Source of the DNA: Gyrodactylus bullatarudis | Lineage: Eukaryota > Platyhelminthes > Monogenea > Gyrodactylidea > Gyrodactylidae | Direction: 5' to 3' | Length of the DNA: 64,000 bases | NCBI GenBank assembly: GCA_012064415.1 | Contig: SSNU01000205.1 | Coordinates: 43,786-107,785 of the forward strand | Part shown: positions 46,086 through 59,172 of the stretch, piece by piece | Position numbering within the stretch: the stretch's first letter is position 1 | Layout: the number at the start of each line of letters is the position of its first letter | Position numbers and translations under genes: made by a program | Notes under the pieces: model-generated | What the model was told of the DNA's origin: nothing | Database searches by the model: none | Seen by the model: the letters and a program-made list of their open reading frames with translations, nothing else

Positions 46086-49000
46086 TTAGAAGTGGACCAT
46101 GTCAAGTTGTCCTAGGATTACAAGGATAATAAAAAATAATATCTCTCTGTATTCTGAGTGAGCGTTAGAATTTCGATCAAACCTTTTCCTCTCGTTGGTG
46201 TCACCATTTCCTGTTTCATCGAACACACCAAAGTCATTGTTTATTTTCGAATTTTCTAAATCAATACAAATTAAATTGAGATCAACATCGTCAAGCAATT
46301 ATTGAAAGATAGATGATTTACCTTGATTAAAATCTGAGTTTACTATTCCAATCTTCATCATATCCCTCTTACAAAAATCTCTTTCGGCTGAAAAATAGAA
46401 TAATAATCATTGAAATGAACTGAGTAGAAATCATTTTTATCTTGATCAAAAACTCTTCTTTCACCTCAATTTGGTGATCTATCAAATCCATCATTTATTA
46501 TATCCATATCTATTATTTTTTGGCGTTGGCCTTCTACGATTGCCTGATTAGAGAGGATAAAATATTGAATTTGATTGATGCACCTTACAGTTTTATTACA
46601 CCTTGAAGGAGAATTAATTTGATTTCGGGTAACCCATATTGCAGATTCAAACTTTATTCTCAAACGATTCAGTTTGCTGTCAGTCTTGAAATGGACCTTC
46701 TCTCCAATGATGAGGAGGGAAAATTAGGCAAGATCGAACTATTTTCTTCGAGAATCCAGATAAATCGAATGACTCTCCAAGAAACCTTTCACTCAGAACT
46801 TGAGCATCAAAAATATGAACCAAAAAACTCGTTATATTCGTTGTTCTATGTATATTATACATAATATTTATTTTCAAAAAAGGATGAAAATATGTAGCGA
46901 AGGAATTTTTAACCCTCATCCGATAATTATGAAAAGCGTGAATGGAGATTGGGGTGCAAGATTGAACAACGAGTTCGTGTAATAGTGCAGCGCTCATAGC
47001 TAAAAAGTTTATCAAGGAGCTTAGGTAATAGATCCCACAGGTTCGTCTTATCTGGTTATGTCGCTGAACGTTACAGCTTACTACTTATAACGGATCCAAC
47101 TGTAACTAGTACTAAAGAAACTCTCAGAGAATTTGAAATAAACAATGATAAATTCTAATAATGAAAGGGTCCATGTTTACTAGAGATTCCATGGAAGAAT
47201 TAAAGTTATCTTGCTGGCTTCAATAGTTGTTTTGGAGCATGATTTTCCAAAATAATTTGAGTCCACTCCAACTTGTTCAAGATATTGGGCATTATATACA
47301 TATTACTCTGGTGTTATTGCTAACTAAAGCTAGTTGATATCATAATTTACTTTTTTTCACATAACAACTCAATATCTTCTTCCGGATGGCGATAAAAAGT
47401 TTATATTTTTAATTCCACGATGAAATAGGTCCGTGAGTTGTCGAGATAAAAAAATTCCGAAAAAAATTAAATCTGGCCAAAATGAGACCATTTTAGGAAT
47501 TTAACAAATGTCCAAATACTCCAAATTTGAGTTAATTACAAAAAGTGTAGTGGGCCAGGGAATATTTACAAAATATGTGGGATAGACTTGTATTTTATGT
47601 TGGATACATCGTTTTTCTCGTAATTTTTGTGGTGGTAGGCAATATACTTTATATAAAATGTGGGATACATCAATAGATATTTTTAAAAAGTATACTGCTC
47701 CTCATATTTCATGTAGTGTATTTTTAATAATTTCAATTTTGGTTTTGTAAATTTTTTTTTTCTTTTAAAAAAAATGATTACAGATCAATTATTTTATCAA
47801 GTCTGCAAAACTTCTCTGTTAATTCCAAATACTCCAGGCTTATCTGCTATCAAGAATCAGAATCTGAAAACGAAGAAATTAGGCTTATGCTTGCTGTGAG
47901 ACCTTTCTCACTATCAGATAGAATTACCAAGTCTTTCATCTCTTTCAAACTTATTATAATTAATTAGTGATCGATCCAGATATTCTAAGAAATAAGATCA
48001 TATCTTTTTGCATTCATTTTCCAAGATAGCAACAGAAATTTGGTAAATTTCGTAAATCTCAGGTAACTCCAGAGCCCAACAACAGCGATTATTGGTAAAC
48101 AGCTGATTCAGGCCACCTATTTGTGGAACTTGATAAGGACAGAAGAACTTGTGTTATTTGTTAAAAGAGAAGTTATTATTTTTGTACCATCTGTAAAAAG
48201 TGTCATGTATAAAATCTCTGAATATCTGTTTCAAAAAATATCATGAAAGTTGATCAATAAAAAAGTTGCTTAAAAGTAATATGATTTTGAATTTTTCTAG
48301 CTCATTGAATACCGATAGGTCGTACACGATCTGTGGGAACAGTGAGAAGGAAACACCAGACAAGAAAAAGATCGAAAAAAATAACTTTATAGTTCTATTC
48401 CTTCTGGTCGTGATATCGAGAGGGTTTAAGCCATAAAATGATACTATTTTGAGTCAACATTAGACAAATAATCCGAGTTCGCTTACAGAAAGTCACAGAA
48501 ATTCATAATAAAATTTTGAGCTCAAACATTGAAAGAGTGGAGATGGCCTAATTTCAGCCAAATAAACAACAGCTCATTCGTAAACAAATTTTTTCTTGAC
48601 TTTTCAAAGAGAAATATTGAGTCTTTTGTAGGGAGAGTAGTGAATCCTCATCTTTATCTTTAAACAAACTTTACATAGTACATAAATACAACATGTGCAT
48701 CGGATAATGTCAAGATTTCTCTTTCTAATAATAAATGAATTGAGGTGACCTTTAAAATCATATTCTTTTCATAAATTAATCACAATTTGTAATTATATTC
48801 TATTAAAGTTTCAGTAATACTAATTATAATATTATTTGTGTACGAACTGTAGTTAATCAATAAAAGAATAATTAATTAAAAACTATTCAAATGCTTTGTT
48901 CCGGATCAACCTTTCTCTCATTCATTCTCACACTCAAAGTACTACAAACACTATTTGTATGTAGATGGTTCATATATAGAGAGAGAGAAAGAATTACACT

Positions 49001-52000
49001 GATTGATATATATATATTATCCAGTATTTTATTATTTTCTGCATTTCTCTTTTCTGTATCACAAGAATATTTTAAACTACCAGAGCACTACCATACTTTA
49101 ATTGAAATGATAATACTCTTTAATTAGATGATATAATTGCTGGAGAGACTGGGGAGTAAAAACCCATTCAGAAAAGAATTTTTATTTCATTTTTAATGAT
49201 TTAGATTAAGTGAGAAAATTCATTACAATTAGAGGAGGACAACTAAATTCATGTTTTTTTGAACTCTAGCTTAACTCTTGTTCACTCTATTCTGTTGTTC
49301 AACATGTGTAAGTGAAGCTTATGGAAGATCATGAGGCCCACTCTTTCACGCGGTATGAAGAAAACGAAATTACTAAATTTTGAATGGGCGCCAATTTTTT
49401 CTGATGCCCTTCATCCTTGGTTTCTAGAGATCACGAGACACACAGATAAAACTTGAATTCAACTCACCATCAGTTGATAGAAATATCTGAAGACTTCTGA
49501 AAGGACTCTTTGATCATGAGACCTGCCATTGGAATAAATCAATAGGAATTCAAAGTCAAAATATTCTTATTTTCTATTATAACGAATTGAATATAAAGTT
49601 AATCTGATACTTTTTTCATTCTGATAACAAGCACTTTGTTGAAATGAGTTAATACTGATTTTTTCATTCCTCATAGTTTTCTTAGAAAAAATTTTGAATT
49701 CCACTTAGTATAGAAATAAAACTAAAACTATGTTCATTCACATATTATTCCAAGTTTTTGTAAAAGAGAAGACCCAGGGAAATTTTTTTTCATGACTGGC
49801 ATTCAACCTTTTGTCTATCCTGATAACGACTCTATAGTTGTTTCAACGCAATTATTTTCAATTTAGGAGATATCGATAAAAAATTGGATCATTTTTCGAT
49901 CCAAATAAAATCTTTGTAGCAGATAGAGTCGAGCATTTGCATATTCTAATTCTACAGGTAAGATTACTTTTTTTCTATGACCTTTGGAAATAGGTTTTTG
50001 TTGAAAACGTTTTAAACAAAAATTAAATTTTTAAAAATAATCAACTTTCTTTCTGAAGTAAAGTAGCACAGCACTAGTTTGACAAATGATAGAGCTGAGA
50101 TTTTTGCGAAAAATATTTCCCTAAATTAGCCGAAAAAATTTTTGAGTTTCACAAGAAAAATATATCTGACAAAAATCCAGCTGTATTTTTTGATTTTCAA
50201 AAATGTCCCAACTTTCACAAATCATCTGTCAGCTTACTCATCCCAAATATTGTTATCTAAACGCTTAAAATGTCTGAAATCAACGAAAAAAATTTGGATC
50301 AATGATTGAAAAAATTACGTTATTAAGCATAATTACGGTGACATATACAAATCATTCTGAGATAATAGAGATAATATAATAAATGTATTCAATTTACAAT
50401 GTACAACTTGTAATGCACATTGTGTATGGTGTATTTTCTTGGTTTTCTCGCATTTCAAGAAGATAATTAAGAAAAGTGAGAAAACTCGGGACTATAAGTC
50501 ACAGTAAACAAATTATTCCAAGGTGAAATGCCTAAAGAAATACACTGACGAGTGCAGCAGCCATCTTCACCATACTGGCTTGGGTTAAACATTTCATTTT
50601 TCATTTGACACAAAAAATATTTTGAAATTTGATCAATAATTCAGCATGCCAAGAGAGAATTTAAAAATCCATCCTACATTTATCCTAGTGTGCATCATCG
50701 ATAACTACAGAATACATAAACATCCACTCATCTAGGCTCCCCTACTCACAGTATGCATTGGATATGAGGAAAAATACGAAAAATAATTGCCTTTACAATA
50801 TTATGATCACTTGTCAGGGAGAGACCGTAACAAAGATGATTAATAATCTCTTTCTCAAATTCTTCTCAAGCATTTAAGAATGCCTCTCTATAAACCCAAT
50901 TCTTTCCTCTATATTGAGAAAACAGTTCCTGTTGAATTTAAAGGTAGCAATTTTCAAAAGCAATTACTCTTGCTTGCTAGTCTGGAGGGATAGGTAGATA
51001 GATTCAATCAATAATTCATTGAGAACATTAGTTGAATGAAAGATTACTATCTTTCTCCGCAATTCAAGGTATACGGATTTGTTGAAAAATCTTCTCTTTT
51101 GCATAAGCTATTTGGTACTAATACGTATCATTGTCTCATGATTTTAAAAATTATTTATATTTTTAAAGAATTATTTACTTGAGAGTTAACATGAAAATAT
51201 CTCACTTTTCACGTAAATATTGAATTTTCAAATAAACTACTCCATTTTTTATTCGCATTTCATGATGAGTTGAATGGATAAAAATGTGTCAAACGATTCA
51301 TAATTATGATTTGCCTTTAGAATTAATGAAAAGAAACATAATAAGAATTTTGATAATTTGACCGAATTTCATATTCATTTCATTACAAACTTTAAAGCAG
51401 CATCGTTATAATTTTGCATTGCAAATCTATCGAATTATCTATGATTATCGGTCATTTTTATATTTCATTTCAGAAAAAATTTAAGATCTTGAAGGAATAT
51501 TAATAGTATTACAGTATTTCTTATCAAAATCTTATTGATAAAGAAAGGAATTATTGATGAAAAATATATAGGTCACCAAAGCCATCAGTCAAACTCTGAA
51601 TTTGTATTTATCAATCTAACTCAAAATTATTTTTACTATAACGTTGTTCGTTTGCTGCCTGACTATGTTGTCTTCTGGCTTGTATTGGTCTATCTGTAGA
51701 AAAAGAAGAAAAGGAAGAGAAGAGTGTAGAATTTCTTGAAAAATAAGGATTATCCAAATTATAGGGATTTTTAAAATACACAGAATTAATAGAGTAATAC
51801 AATTCTGATGATATAATTCATCACTTGAAGGAAAATTAAGATTAGAATAAAAAACATTTTATATTACCCTGATAAAAATAGTTTGGAAGACAACAGGTGG
51901 CAAGCGAACAGCTCCCTGAAGAACTAATTGGTTCAAGAGTATCGATTTCAATTCAATTGAAGAATAATCTAAAAGAAAGATACATCAACTTTGGTACATG

Positions 52001-54996
52001 AAGCAAAAATATTGTGAATTCTAGAAAAACCATGAATTTAACAATGAAACTAATTATTTTTTTGATTATATCAATAAATGAACTAATCGAAGGACACAAA
52101 ATGATTCAAGTATGGTTCAAGTTTTGTAATTGAAATGACCATTGTTTAGTAATGAAACGCAAACTTTGATAATTTTATTCGAATATCAAGAAAGAAAATG
52201 AGCTCACCCATGAAATAAACTGGCTGATTTTTGTGAAATATCGGTCCTCCGGTAAGATTGGCCAATCTCTCATCAACAATAAGACTAAATTGATGACGAT
52301 CTCTAGCCTGATACGAGCAATCATTATTTGAGTCTGTGCTACTATACAAGTTTGGCGATCGTTTACGATAATTTTCCTTGGAAATATGAGGACATTTGAA
52401 AAGAACTCTAACATTCGGTTCAATATTCCACCAAATATTACAAGTATCATATGAAATCTTGTGATAAGTCTAAAATAGAAAAGGTTCAATCATCATGCCA
52501 ATGGAAATGAAACAAAATTCAGATGAGATTTTAAAATGACACCCCCCCCTGAGATAGCATTTTTTTGCGCATTTTAAGTCAATAAAGTCTCTAATTCAGC
52601 TGTACAACTTTTTACTCCGGATAAATACAAGCCAGAAGACAACATAGAAAGTGAACAACGTCAATCTAGAGCCAGTTGATATGAAGATGAGAATTAACCA
52701 TTCTTACAAAAGAAACAATATTTTTCTTCAAAATTTAATTTTTCAATTTTCTGTTGAAAAGAGTCTATGAGTTGTTGAAATATCAGCAATTAATTGCTTT
52801 AAATCTTCGAAATTAATGAAAATTGTGAGCTTGAACCTTGAAAAAGTGGAAAAATCGCCTAATTTTGGCCAGATTCATATTTCTTTAGAATTATTTTTTA
52901 AAAGGCTCATTTCAACGAGAAATTCCAATTTTAAACAGTTTCCTGACTACAGTTTTGTAAGCTTTTTGTAGAAATATAAGATTCATATCAACTGCAGGTT
53001 TATGCCAAACAACTCCCTGAAGAGCTACTTAGTTAAAAATTTATTACAATATTTTACTCTTGCTTTTAGTGCTATTCAAATCGATTTTTAACACTTTTCA
53101 ATTGAATGATTTGATTCACTATCTTGAAAACCTTTTTCGGTTCTCTCACAATTCTAAATGACAACCAGCTCCCCCCCCCCTATTTTACTTTGGAATTTAC
53201 AAGTCATTTTTGAAATTTCGTGATATCACCTGTTTATTTTATACTAGATAACCTCGGACTCACCCATATTATGTGAAAGTCATGGGACTTTGGACAAATG
53301 AAAATTATTTGATCGCGTTCATTGACATTTAGACTCTGGTTCACAGTCAACTGAAATCTTCATGTTTTGTTGAATTTGAAGGAAAGAAAAAAAACAGAAT
53401 AAAATTAATTTTGAATTTAAAACGTATGTTTTTCTTCAAATACATTGCTCTCCTTGTGAAAGGGAAAAGAATCCTGATTACTGATAAAAGTGCTTCATAC
53501 CCAAAATACAGTACAGTAGTTTTTATGGTAAATTTTTCTCTGAATAATAATATTATGTTAACAGCAATTAACTCATTCTGGCATGAAAATGGTATTTCCT
53601 ATCCAACGGGGATAGACTTTGCGTGTTCAGAGTAAATTATTTCAGAATTTTTTTAATAATTTAATCGTCAATGGATAAAAATTTCAATTTCTCCTGATTG
53701 TAAAGATAAAACAATTAAATGTCCCCTTCTAGGGAGGATGTTTTAAAGGAAGAAAAATCTTTGAAAATGCGTAATAAAAAAATAATTACTTTCCAGTTAT
53801 GTAACATATTGAATTTGAAATGTTGTAATAATACAACATTGTTGTATATTGCTGAGTAGATATCATGAAAATTTCTGATTACTCTCAGATTCAAGGAACT
53901 TAGGTTGTTATCGTTACGTTCTAGTATCTCATTCAAGATTTCACAAAAGATTACCTAAAAAATATATCAATTCGAATATTGTACAACTTTAAATTCAGAA
54001 AATGAGATCATCAAAAACTATTCATCCACAGTTTACTTGTTACCCATAAAATCCCGGCTAAATTGAATATAGTGAATTGTGATACCTTGTTGTGAGTTTT
54101 CATTGAAAAATTTACTTGAGAATTTACTATCATTCAATTTTTCATTTTTTCAAGATTTTCGCAATCCCTTTAGTTCTTCAAAAATACATATGATGATTTG
54201 AGATTTGTATTTTTTGTATCAAAACTGAATTTGCTATCATAATATAGGCGATACGAGCGATATTAAAATTTCATCTATATCTAATAATGGTAAATACTTT
54301 AAATATTCTAATTAACCCTCGCCCTGGAAATGGGGTCTCTGTAAACCCCATTCGTATTGAATTTCTTATGAAGTTTTTGTCATTTCCAGGGCGAGGGTTA
54401 AGAATATATCAACACAGTGGTAGTGTTTCTATCGGCCAGTCAAAATTAATGACTGATCAAAATCCTACTTCAGTATTACTGATTTACTGACCGATAGAAA
54501 CACTACACAGTGGTTAGGTTAAATTAGAGAATACTTGTTTCTCTATAAGCTCAAGTTTAGTTGGAATCGTGTTGATCTGCAATTGATCCGTTCTCATGAC
54601 ATTGATGTTAAAAAGCCCTTGGTCGTTCAGATAAAATACTACAAAACACTGTTCCATTGATTAGCAACTAGCTGTAACTGAAATTAACTGTAAATTAGGT
54701 CTTAATTTTGGGAAGTTCCTTACATGGAATTTTTCTGAGTAGGAACTTCTCATTGAAGCAGGCGATTCTTTATTTTGATTGACTCTTCTATTTATCTTGA
54801 ATTTTAGATAGGAAAATAAATTTTTTTAACAAATAATATAGGTTTCGCGATTTATAAATAAGTGGGAAATGTATAGATTTTTATCGAATAAAACTCACAG
54901 TGCATTGTTTGGTTGCCAGAAGATGCAATGAGTTCTTCCAGACACAGCTGAACTTATAAGGAATAAGAAGAAAGAGAATATTCTTAAAATCCTCAT
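46086..54996 (-). CDS. ephrin, GPI-anchor type
   Basis: Five exons join in phase to 229 residues: 54996-54899, 53357-53264, 52469-52208, 46387-46322 and 46255-46086. A signal peptide (ILRIFSFFLFLISSAVSG) is followed at once by RTHCIFWQPNN, like the RHTVFWNSSN start of mature ephrins. The cupredoxin-like domain shows VNERDQIIFICP, SYDTCNI, VRVLFKCP and, near its end, FHKNQPVYFM (family FKxGxxYYxIS). The fourth exon has FCKRDMMKIGIV, matching the C-x-x-R-x-MKI block of ephrins. The C-terminus is a hydrophilic linker followed by ILFFIILVILGQLDMVHF with no cytoplasmic tail, as expected for a GPI signal. Ephrins are ligands of Eph receptors in contact-dependent guidance. The 5.8-kb intron 4 is full of repeats. 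The exon 2 acceptor (AACATGAAG) was chosen to keep phase. Confidence 0.85.
47405..47500. repeat. foldback family B fragment
   Basis: CCACGATGAAATAGGTCCGTGAGTTGT and AAATCTGGCCAAAATGAGACC match the left arm of the copy at 6238-6318. It is in the large ephrin intron. Confidence 0.5.
48100..48212 (+). pseudogene. transposase C-terminal zinc-finger remnant (piggyBac/DDE type)
   Basis: One frame reads SGHLFVELDKDRRTCVIC, a stop, then KRSYYFCTICKKCHV and a stop. The R-x-C-x-x-C ... Y-x-C-x-x-C-x-x-C-x arrangement is that of the cysteine-rich finger at the C-terminus of piggyBac-like transposases. Frames upstream (47787-47966) are partly open but were not assigned. It is decayed and lies in the large ephrin intron. 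Confidence 0.45.
48213..49829. other. ephrin intron, no clear feature
   Basis: AT-rich. Around 48520-48620 there are words related to family B foldbacks (GGCCTAATTTCAGCCAAAT). The 78-codon frame at 48891-49127 encodes hydrophobic stretches, but has no splice context or family resemblance. Confidence 0.4.
49830..49965. repeat. dispersed repeat R1, partial inverted copy
   Basis: CTATAGTTGTTTCAACGCAATTATTTTC and ATTCTAATTCTACAGGTA match the reverse complement of 32640-32745 in the DNAI1 intron. Confidence 0.6.
49966..51649. other. ephrin intron, no feature recognised
   Basis: No gene, RNA or clear element seen. CTGACGAG at about 50545 is an isolated word without the rest of a hammerhead. Confidence 0.4.
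51650..51887 (-). repeat. dispersed repeat with conserved open frame, copy 2
   Basis: Inverted copy of 5838-6075. On the minus strand it keeps a frame with SFSTDRPIQARRQHSQAANEQRYS, matching TDRPIQARRQHSQVASEQRYS of copy 1, with small insertions upstream of this block. It lies in the large ephrin intron. Confidence 0.65.
52674..52994. mobile_element. foldback element, family B, copy with terminal inverted repeats
   Basis: The ends AGTTGATATGAAGATGAGAA and AAGATTCATATCAACT are inverted. Inside, GAGTCTATGAGTTGTTGAAAT and the later CGCCTAATTTTGGCCAGATTC correspond to the two arms of the 6.2 kb copy. The immediately preceding 52618-52665 is a decayed copy of the 5838-6075 repeat. It is in an ephrin intron. 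Confidence 0.6.
54312..54401. mobile_element. 82-bp piggyBac-type MITE with TTAA target duplication
   Basis: TTAA (54312-54315), CCCTCGCCCTGGAAATG, a short loop, CATTTCCAGGGCGAGGG, TTAA (54398-54401). The 17-bp inverted ends are perfect and begin CCC/GGG, as in the piggyBac superfamily. This sequence is distinct from the 17.2 kb family. Confidence 0.85.
54413..54513. mobile_element. 85-bp hAT-type MITE with 8-bp target duplication
   Basis: Perfect 8-bp duplication CACAGTGG (54413-54420 and 54506-54513). The element 54421-54505 has ends TAGTGTTTCTATCGGCCAGT and ACTGACCGATAGAAACACTA, inverted with one difference. An 8-bp duplication and TAGTG ends fit the hAT superfamily. It lies 11 bp from the piggyBac-type MITE. 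Confidence 0.85.
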
Positions 54997-55870
54997 CAGG
55001 ACTTAACTGAAGAAACAATGTGCATATGTACTGTTTTATTCAGGGATAGTTTTGACCAATCAGAGCAAATAATCACGAGGCCAATGAAAATGCATTTAAA
55101 TATTGCAAATTGATAGAATTAACTATCGGGAAAAAATTATATTTTGGTATTGTAAAGACTTTAGAACCTAGAAAAAAAAAGCATTTTCAATAGCATTGCG
55201 TGCTGATTATCGAATTCACTTTAATGCACCCCCACTGACACAGATTCCAATTAAACTTTAACGTTTTTAAAAACCAGAAAATCTCACAGATTGTAAATAT
55301 TATTGCAAACTTTGTACGAGATACACATAACTATTTTACTAATTTTTTCAAATAAACTATTAAATTATAAAGTGACTTTATTCTTTCACTGATCAATTCG
55401 AGCCAAACCGAGAGCTATGAACTCAAAATCATGTTCTACCGACCGCTTTAAATTTTTTTCTAGAAACATTAAAAATACTGTTTCAGTAAATATTTAATAA
55501 AGAGACATTGTCTCTGAGACAAATTCGTTCGATTAAAATTTCGGTAGCACTTATTACTAAATTATAATTTATGTATATTATCTCTACTATAGAGTAATAA
55601 GCCAAATAAATTTTAAACAAACTTTTAACATGAAGTAAACACAATTTATAACGAGATCTTGCAAATTTTGATCAGCTTGAATTGTAGAAATTTTTTACGA
55701 CTGTTCATGTTATTGTGGGTTTTGGGGATCAGATTTTCTTGGAAGTACAGAGAGATTTGATGTTAGAGGCTCTAACTTAAAGCTAGGGAGAGACTCTCCT
55801 GGAGAGTTTCAATATCAATTCTGAATCTACATGTATTAGGTAGGATATTTGAGAGGAGAAAAGGGTAACC
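54997..55870. other. intergenic, ephrin upstream region
   Basis: Should contain the ephrin promoter on the minus strand. No TATA box or other element was recognised with confidence. Confidence 0.4.
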
Positions 55871-58456
55871 ATGTTTCCTTCGAGTATTGTTCAACTTTCT
55901 TCTATGATTGTGGCCCACAATTTGTGGGTATTTAAATACAAACAGATTATAATAAGCTTTTTCGGGAGTCTTAATAACATTATTTTATGGAATGCCCGTG
56001 CCTTATTAAAATCCATGTTCCATATCAAGAACTTTGCCAATCGTTACCTTCCTGCTCTTATCCTCATCACTGAAACTTGGCTCAAACCAAATCATCCCAA
56101 CGAAGAATTTGTTATTGATTATAATCAATTATAATAATTATTATAATTGCTACAGATGTGACAGAACTGATCAAAAAGGAGGTGGGGTTCTTGCCTTCAC
56201 TCACAATTCTTTCCTCGTAACCGATGTAGAAAGCAAAAATTCCACTTATCAAATTCTTTCCTTCAAAATTAAGGCAACAAATCTTACCTTACATGTTTTC
56301 CTCATCTATAACCCTCCGCCAGCATCACACAACTCTCAAATTGATATAATTGAATATATTAATGACCAAAGATCTCCTAATACAGACTATCATATCATAT
56401 GTGGAGATTTTAACCTCCCTGGATACTCACCTCAAGCTCTCGACTTCACCTCACCTCTAACAGATTATTGCAACATGCGTCAACTTTCACAAATCTCAGC
56501 CTTTCCAACAAGAAAAATTTCTGAAACATTTCTAGATCTTTTATACACGAACATCCCCGGAATTTATAACTCTAGCTGCTTTCCTGTGAACTCATCAGAT
56601 CATTGAATCATGGTTTACTCGTTATCATATTTTAACCCATATGACATTGATTCCTACCACTATGTAACAGATATCTCTCGCTTTCAGTCCCTATGCATTA
56701 ATCATCTAGATCAATTATTCTCTCCGATGTTTAACTTAAAATTATTCTGTGATTTAGTTGCAAAATCCGCCAAACGGTCAAAAAATAGTAAATTATCAAT
56801 GTCTCTCTCTTCACAGGCTTTATTTGAAAACTCTATTAAAGGAGATTTAAAAACCCACCCGAAGAGAGCCTGGAGTAAAATAAAATACCTCACAAATCTA
56901 TCATCCTCCTCTGCATCTACGACTGCTGTCACTCCGGATGAATTAAACAATTTCTTTACTTCAGTCTATTCCACCTCCTTGCCCGCGGACAAAGTAGATG
57001 TCTCGTCAGCAACTTTTCCTGCCATCACTCCTGAAGAAATTATAGATATTTTACTATCTAGTAAATCTAAAAAAAGGAGAGATGATAATTTCATATCAAA
57101 TATTCTTTTAATTCCATTACCTTCATCATTTTTCAATAACTTATCAGTATATTTTAATTACATCATCAAATCCTGCATTATTCCTGCTGAATGGTTAAAC
57201 ATCAAAATTACTCCGATTCCAAAATGTTCTAACGCCAAACTACCCTCAGATTATAGACCTATCTCAAATCTACCCATTTTTCTTTCAATTATTGATGTAT
57301 ATATTAATCAGAAACTCAAATTTATTGACTTTTTTACTCTGGATCCTCAACAACATGGTTTTGTTCCCTCTCGAAGCCCGGCCACCAATATTGTCTCATT
57401 CCTTGACAAAACAAATGATTTGAAATATAAACGGATTCCTGCTGTTGTCATCTATGTAGATATTTCGAAAGCTTTCGACAAACTTCCCTATGAGATCATA
57501 AAACAATCTCTTATTGATAATAACGTCAACCCATATATATCATTAATCTCACTCTTATGTTCCTCCAAAACAGATCCCAGTGTGTCTCATTTAACAAAGT
57601 CAAATCTCAACACTCAAATATCACATCTGGAGTACCGCAAGGATCCACTATTGGACCTACACTATTCAATCTTGTTTTCTCTCGAATTGTTCCCTCATCA
57701 TCGGATATATTATACTACAAATATGCAGATGATATAAAAATACTCTGTCCTATCAAAAATGGAATTGAATCTATCCAAAGTGAAATAAATCACCTTACTA
57801 CCAGTCTTGGCCAGATCGGCCTATCCCTCAATCATAGCAAAACGAAAATCTTGAATTTATCTCCAAACATTCCTCTGACTCCTGACCTCACTTCTTTGGT
57901 TGTTAGCGAAATCAATGATCTCGGATTACTTTACAACAACAAGCTGGATACCTCAATACATGCCAAACATGTTCTCAATAAGCTGAGAGTCAAAACTTAT
58001 TTTTTACGGAAATTTGTTCACTCCCCCGAACTTCGGCTCCTTCTGTTCAAACAATTTATTCTCCCGCATTTTGATTATGGAGCATCTCTTCTCTGCAACC
58101 TACCAACGGGAACAATTAAGAAAACTGAACGCCTTCAATTTCAATTCCTACGGGCGTGTTTTGGTCCCAACTCATACAAGGATCTCCTCGAAAAGGCTAA
58201 TTTACATCCCATCTGGCTTAGAAGAATTGCCTCATCAGTTGCTCTGTACCAGAAAATTCCAAAACAAAATCACCATTACCACAATCTCCGCTCTTCAAGA
58301 GGATTTACAGTTCTACTTACCACCCTTCACCCTCTGAGGCACAGATTTCAAATTAACCTAGATGCATTTAAAGATCAAAGTATAAAACAGATTGTTTCAT
58401 TTATTTTTAATTTTGTACCAGATAACCATGACTACTTTACAAACTTTTTTAAATAA
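55871..58456 (+). pseudogene. non-LTR retrotransposon (CR1/jockey-like), frame-disrupted
   Basis: The N-terminal part is an AP endonuclease: NNIILWNARAL, LILITETWLKP, then in another frame GGGVLAFT, YHIICGDFNLPG and ending near NSSDH. The reverse transcriptase follows: ITPIPKC, DYRPISNLP, VVIYVDISKAFDKLP, then after a frame change SGVPQGSTIGPTLFN and the catalytic YKYADDI. Downstream come LRKF, LLLFKQFILPHFDYG and a C-terminal domain ending NFFK. There are at least two frame changes (near 56110 and 57560) and a stop after the endonuclease SDH motif. No ORF1 precedes it, so this copy is inactive and 5'-truncated. Fragments of related elements lie at 30.3-30.9 kb and possibly at 21.8 kb. Confidence 0.9.
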
Positions 58457-58640
58457 AAATCTTATATATATAATTGAGGAGGATATTTCTCAGTATAACA
58501 AAAAACTGGACTAAGCATTCATTGTAGCTGTGAGGACCAAGGCAGTTTAATAAAAATTATTTTTAGGAGGAAAAAAATTTTCAGTTAGAAAAAATTAAAA
58601 TTTTCAAATATATAATATTAAAATTTTATTAGGAATAGTT

Positions 58641-59172
58641 CTAAATGTATCTAAATACAACATCATTTTTCTGATAGACGACGGATGGTTGCAGTTTAAC
58701 CGGACATTTAAGGATGAATGAGAGCATTTCTTCTGCGAAACCTATCAGGAACATAATTTTGTTTGCTTTATTCTTCAAAATAAGAAATGTAATATCAATT
58801 GTGTTTAATTTTCTTTTGATGATCACCTTAAAATAAAAATATTTAATCAATTACTTCACTGAGAACTAAATTGGGAAATACGGAATTGACGAACATTCTT
58901 ATGAAGGTATCTTCCCATGTGATTTGAGCAGTTTTCGTAAATTCTTGATGTAAATTTGAAGTATTCCACGAATTCCAACTTTTATCAACTCCTATTCTGT
59001 GAGGTTTTCTAGTTTTTTCATAGGTAAGAGGAATTGACTGATTTGAAGTCCTTTTCACAACTCCTGATCGGGTGTTTTTGAATCTTTTTAAAACATTGAG
59101 ACAAGCGTTTTGAAAACTGAACATAATTATTTGAATAATTTTATCAAGAAAACAAATTTTTCTTCTATACAT
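58641..59172 (-). CDS. MRPS24: mitochondrial small ribosomal subunit protein uS3m (MRPS24)
   Basis: Two exons, 59172-58855 and 58826-58641, across a 28-bp intron give 167 residues, the same length as the human protein. Family blocks are clear: SIPLTYEKTRKPHRIGVDKSW (human VTYEEAHAPHYIAHRKGW), WEDTFIRMFVNSVFPNLVLS, then after the intron KIMFLIGFAEEMLSFILKCPV (human [20 protein letters not shown]). The protein is a component of the mitochondrial 28S/37S ribosomal subunit. Starting at the internal Met at 59124 (MFSFQNACLN) would leave a more typical mitochondrial presequence and 151 residues. The start lies 130 bp from the divergent SDR gene. Confidence 0.94.

Noticed and set aside
48891..49127. 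78-residue hydrophobic frame in the ephrin intron
   Set aside because: AT-rich codons give Leu, Ile and Phe by chance; contains a GA repeat and no conserved motif.
50540..50565. CTGACGAG word resembling a hammerhead core
   Set aside because: No stem II, GAAA box or partner strands follow, so it is a chance match.
53411..53635. 74-residue plus-strand frame in the ephrin intron
   Set aside because: Lies antisense near an ephrin exon, with no domain or splice support.
55871..58456. Active LINE
   Set aside because: The coding region changes frame at least twice, has an internal stop and lacks ORF1.
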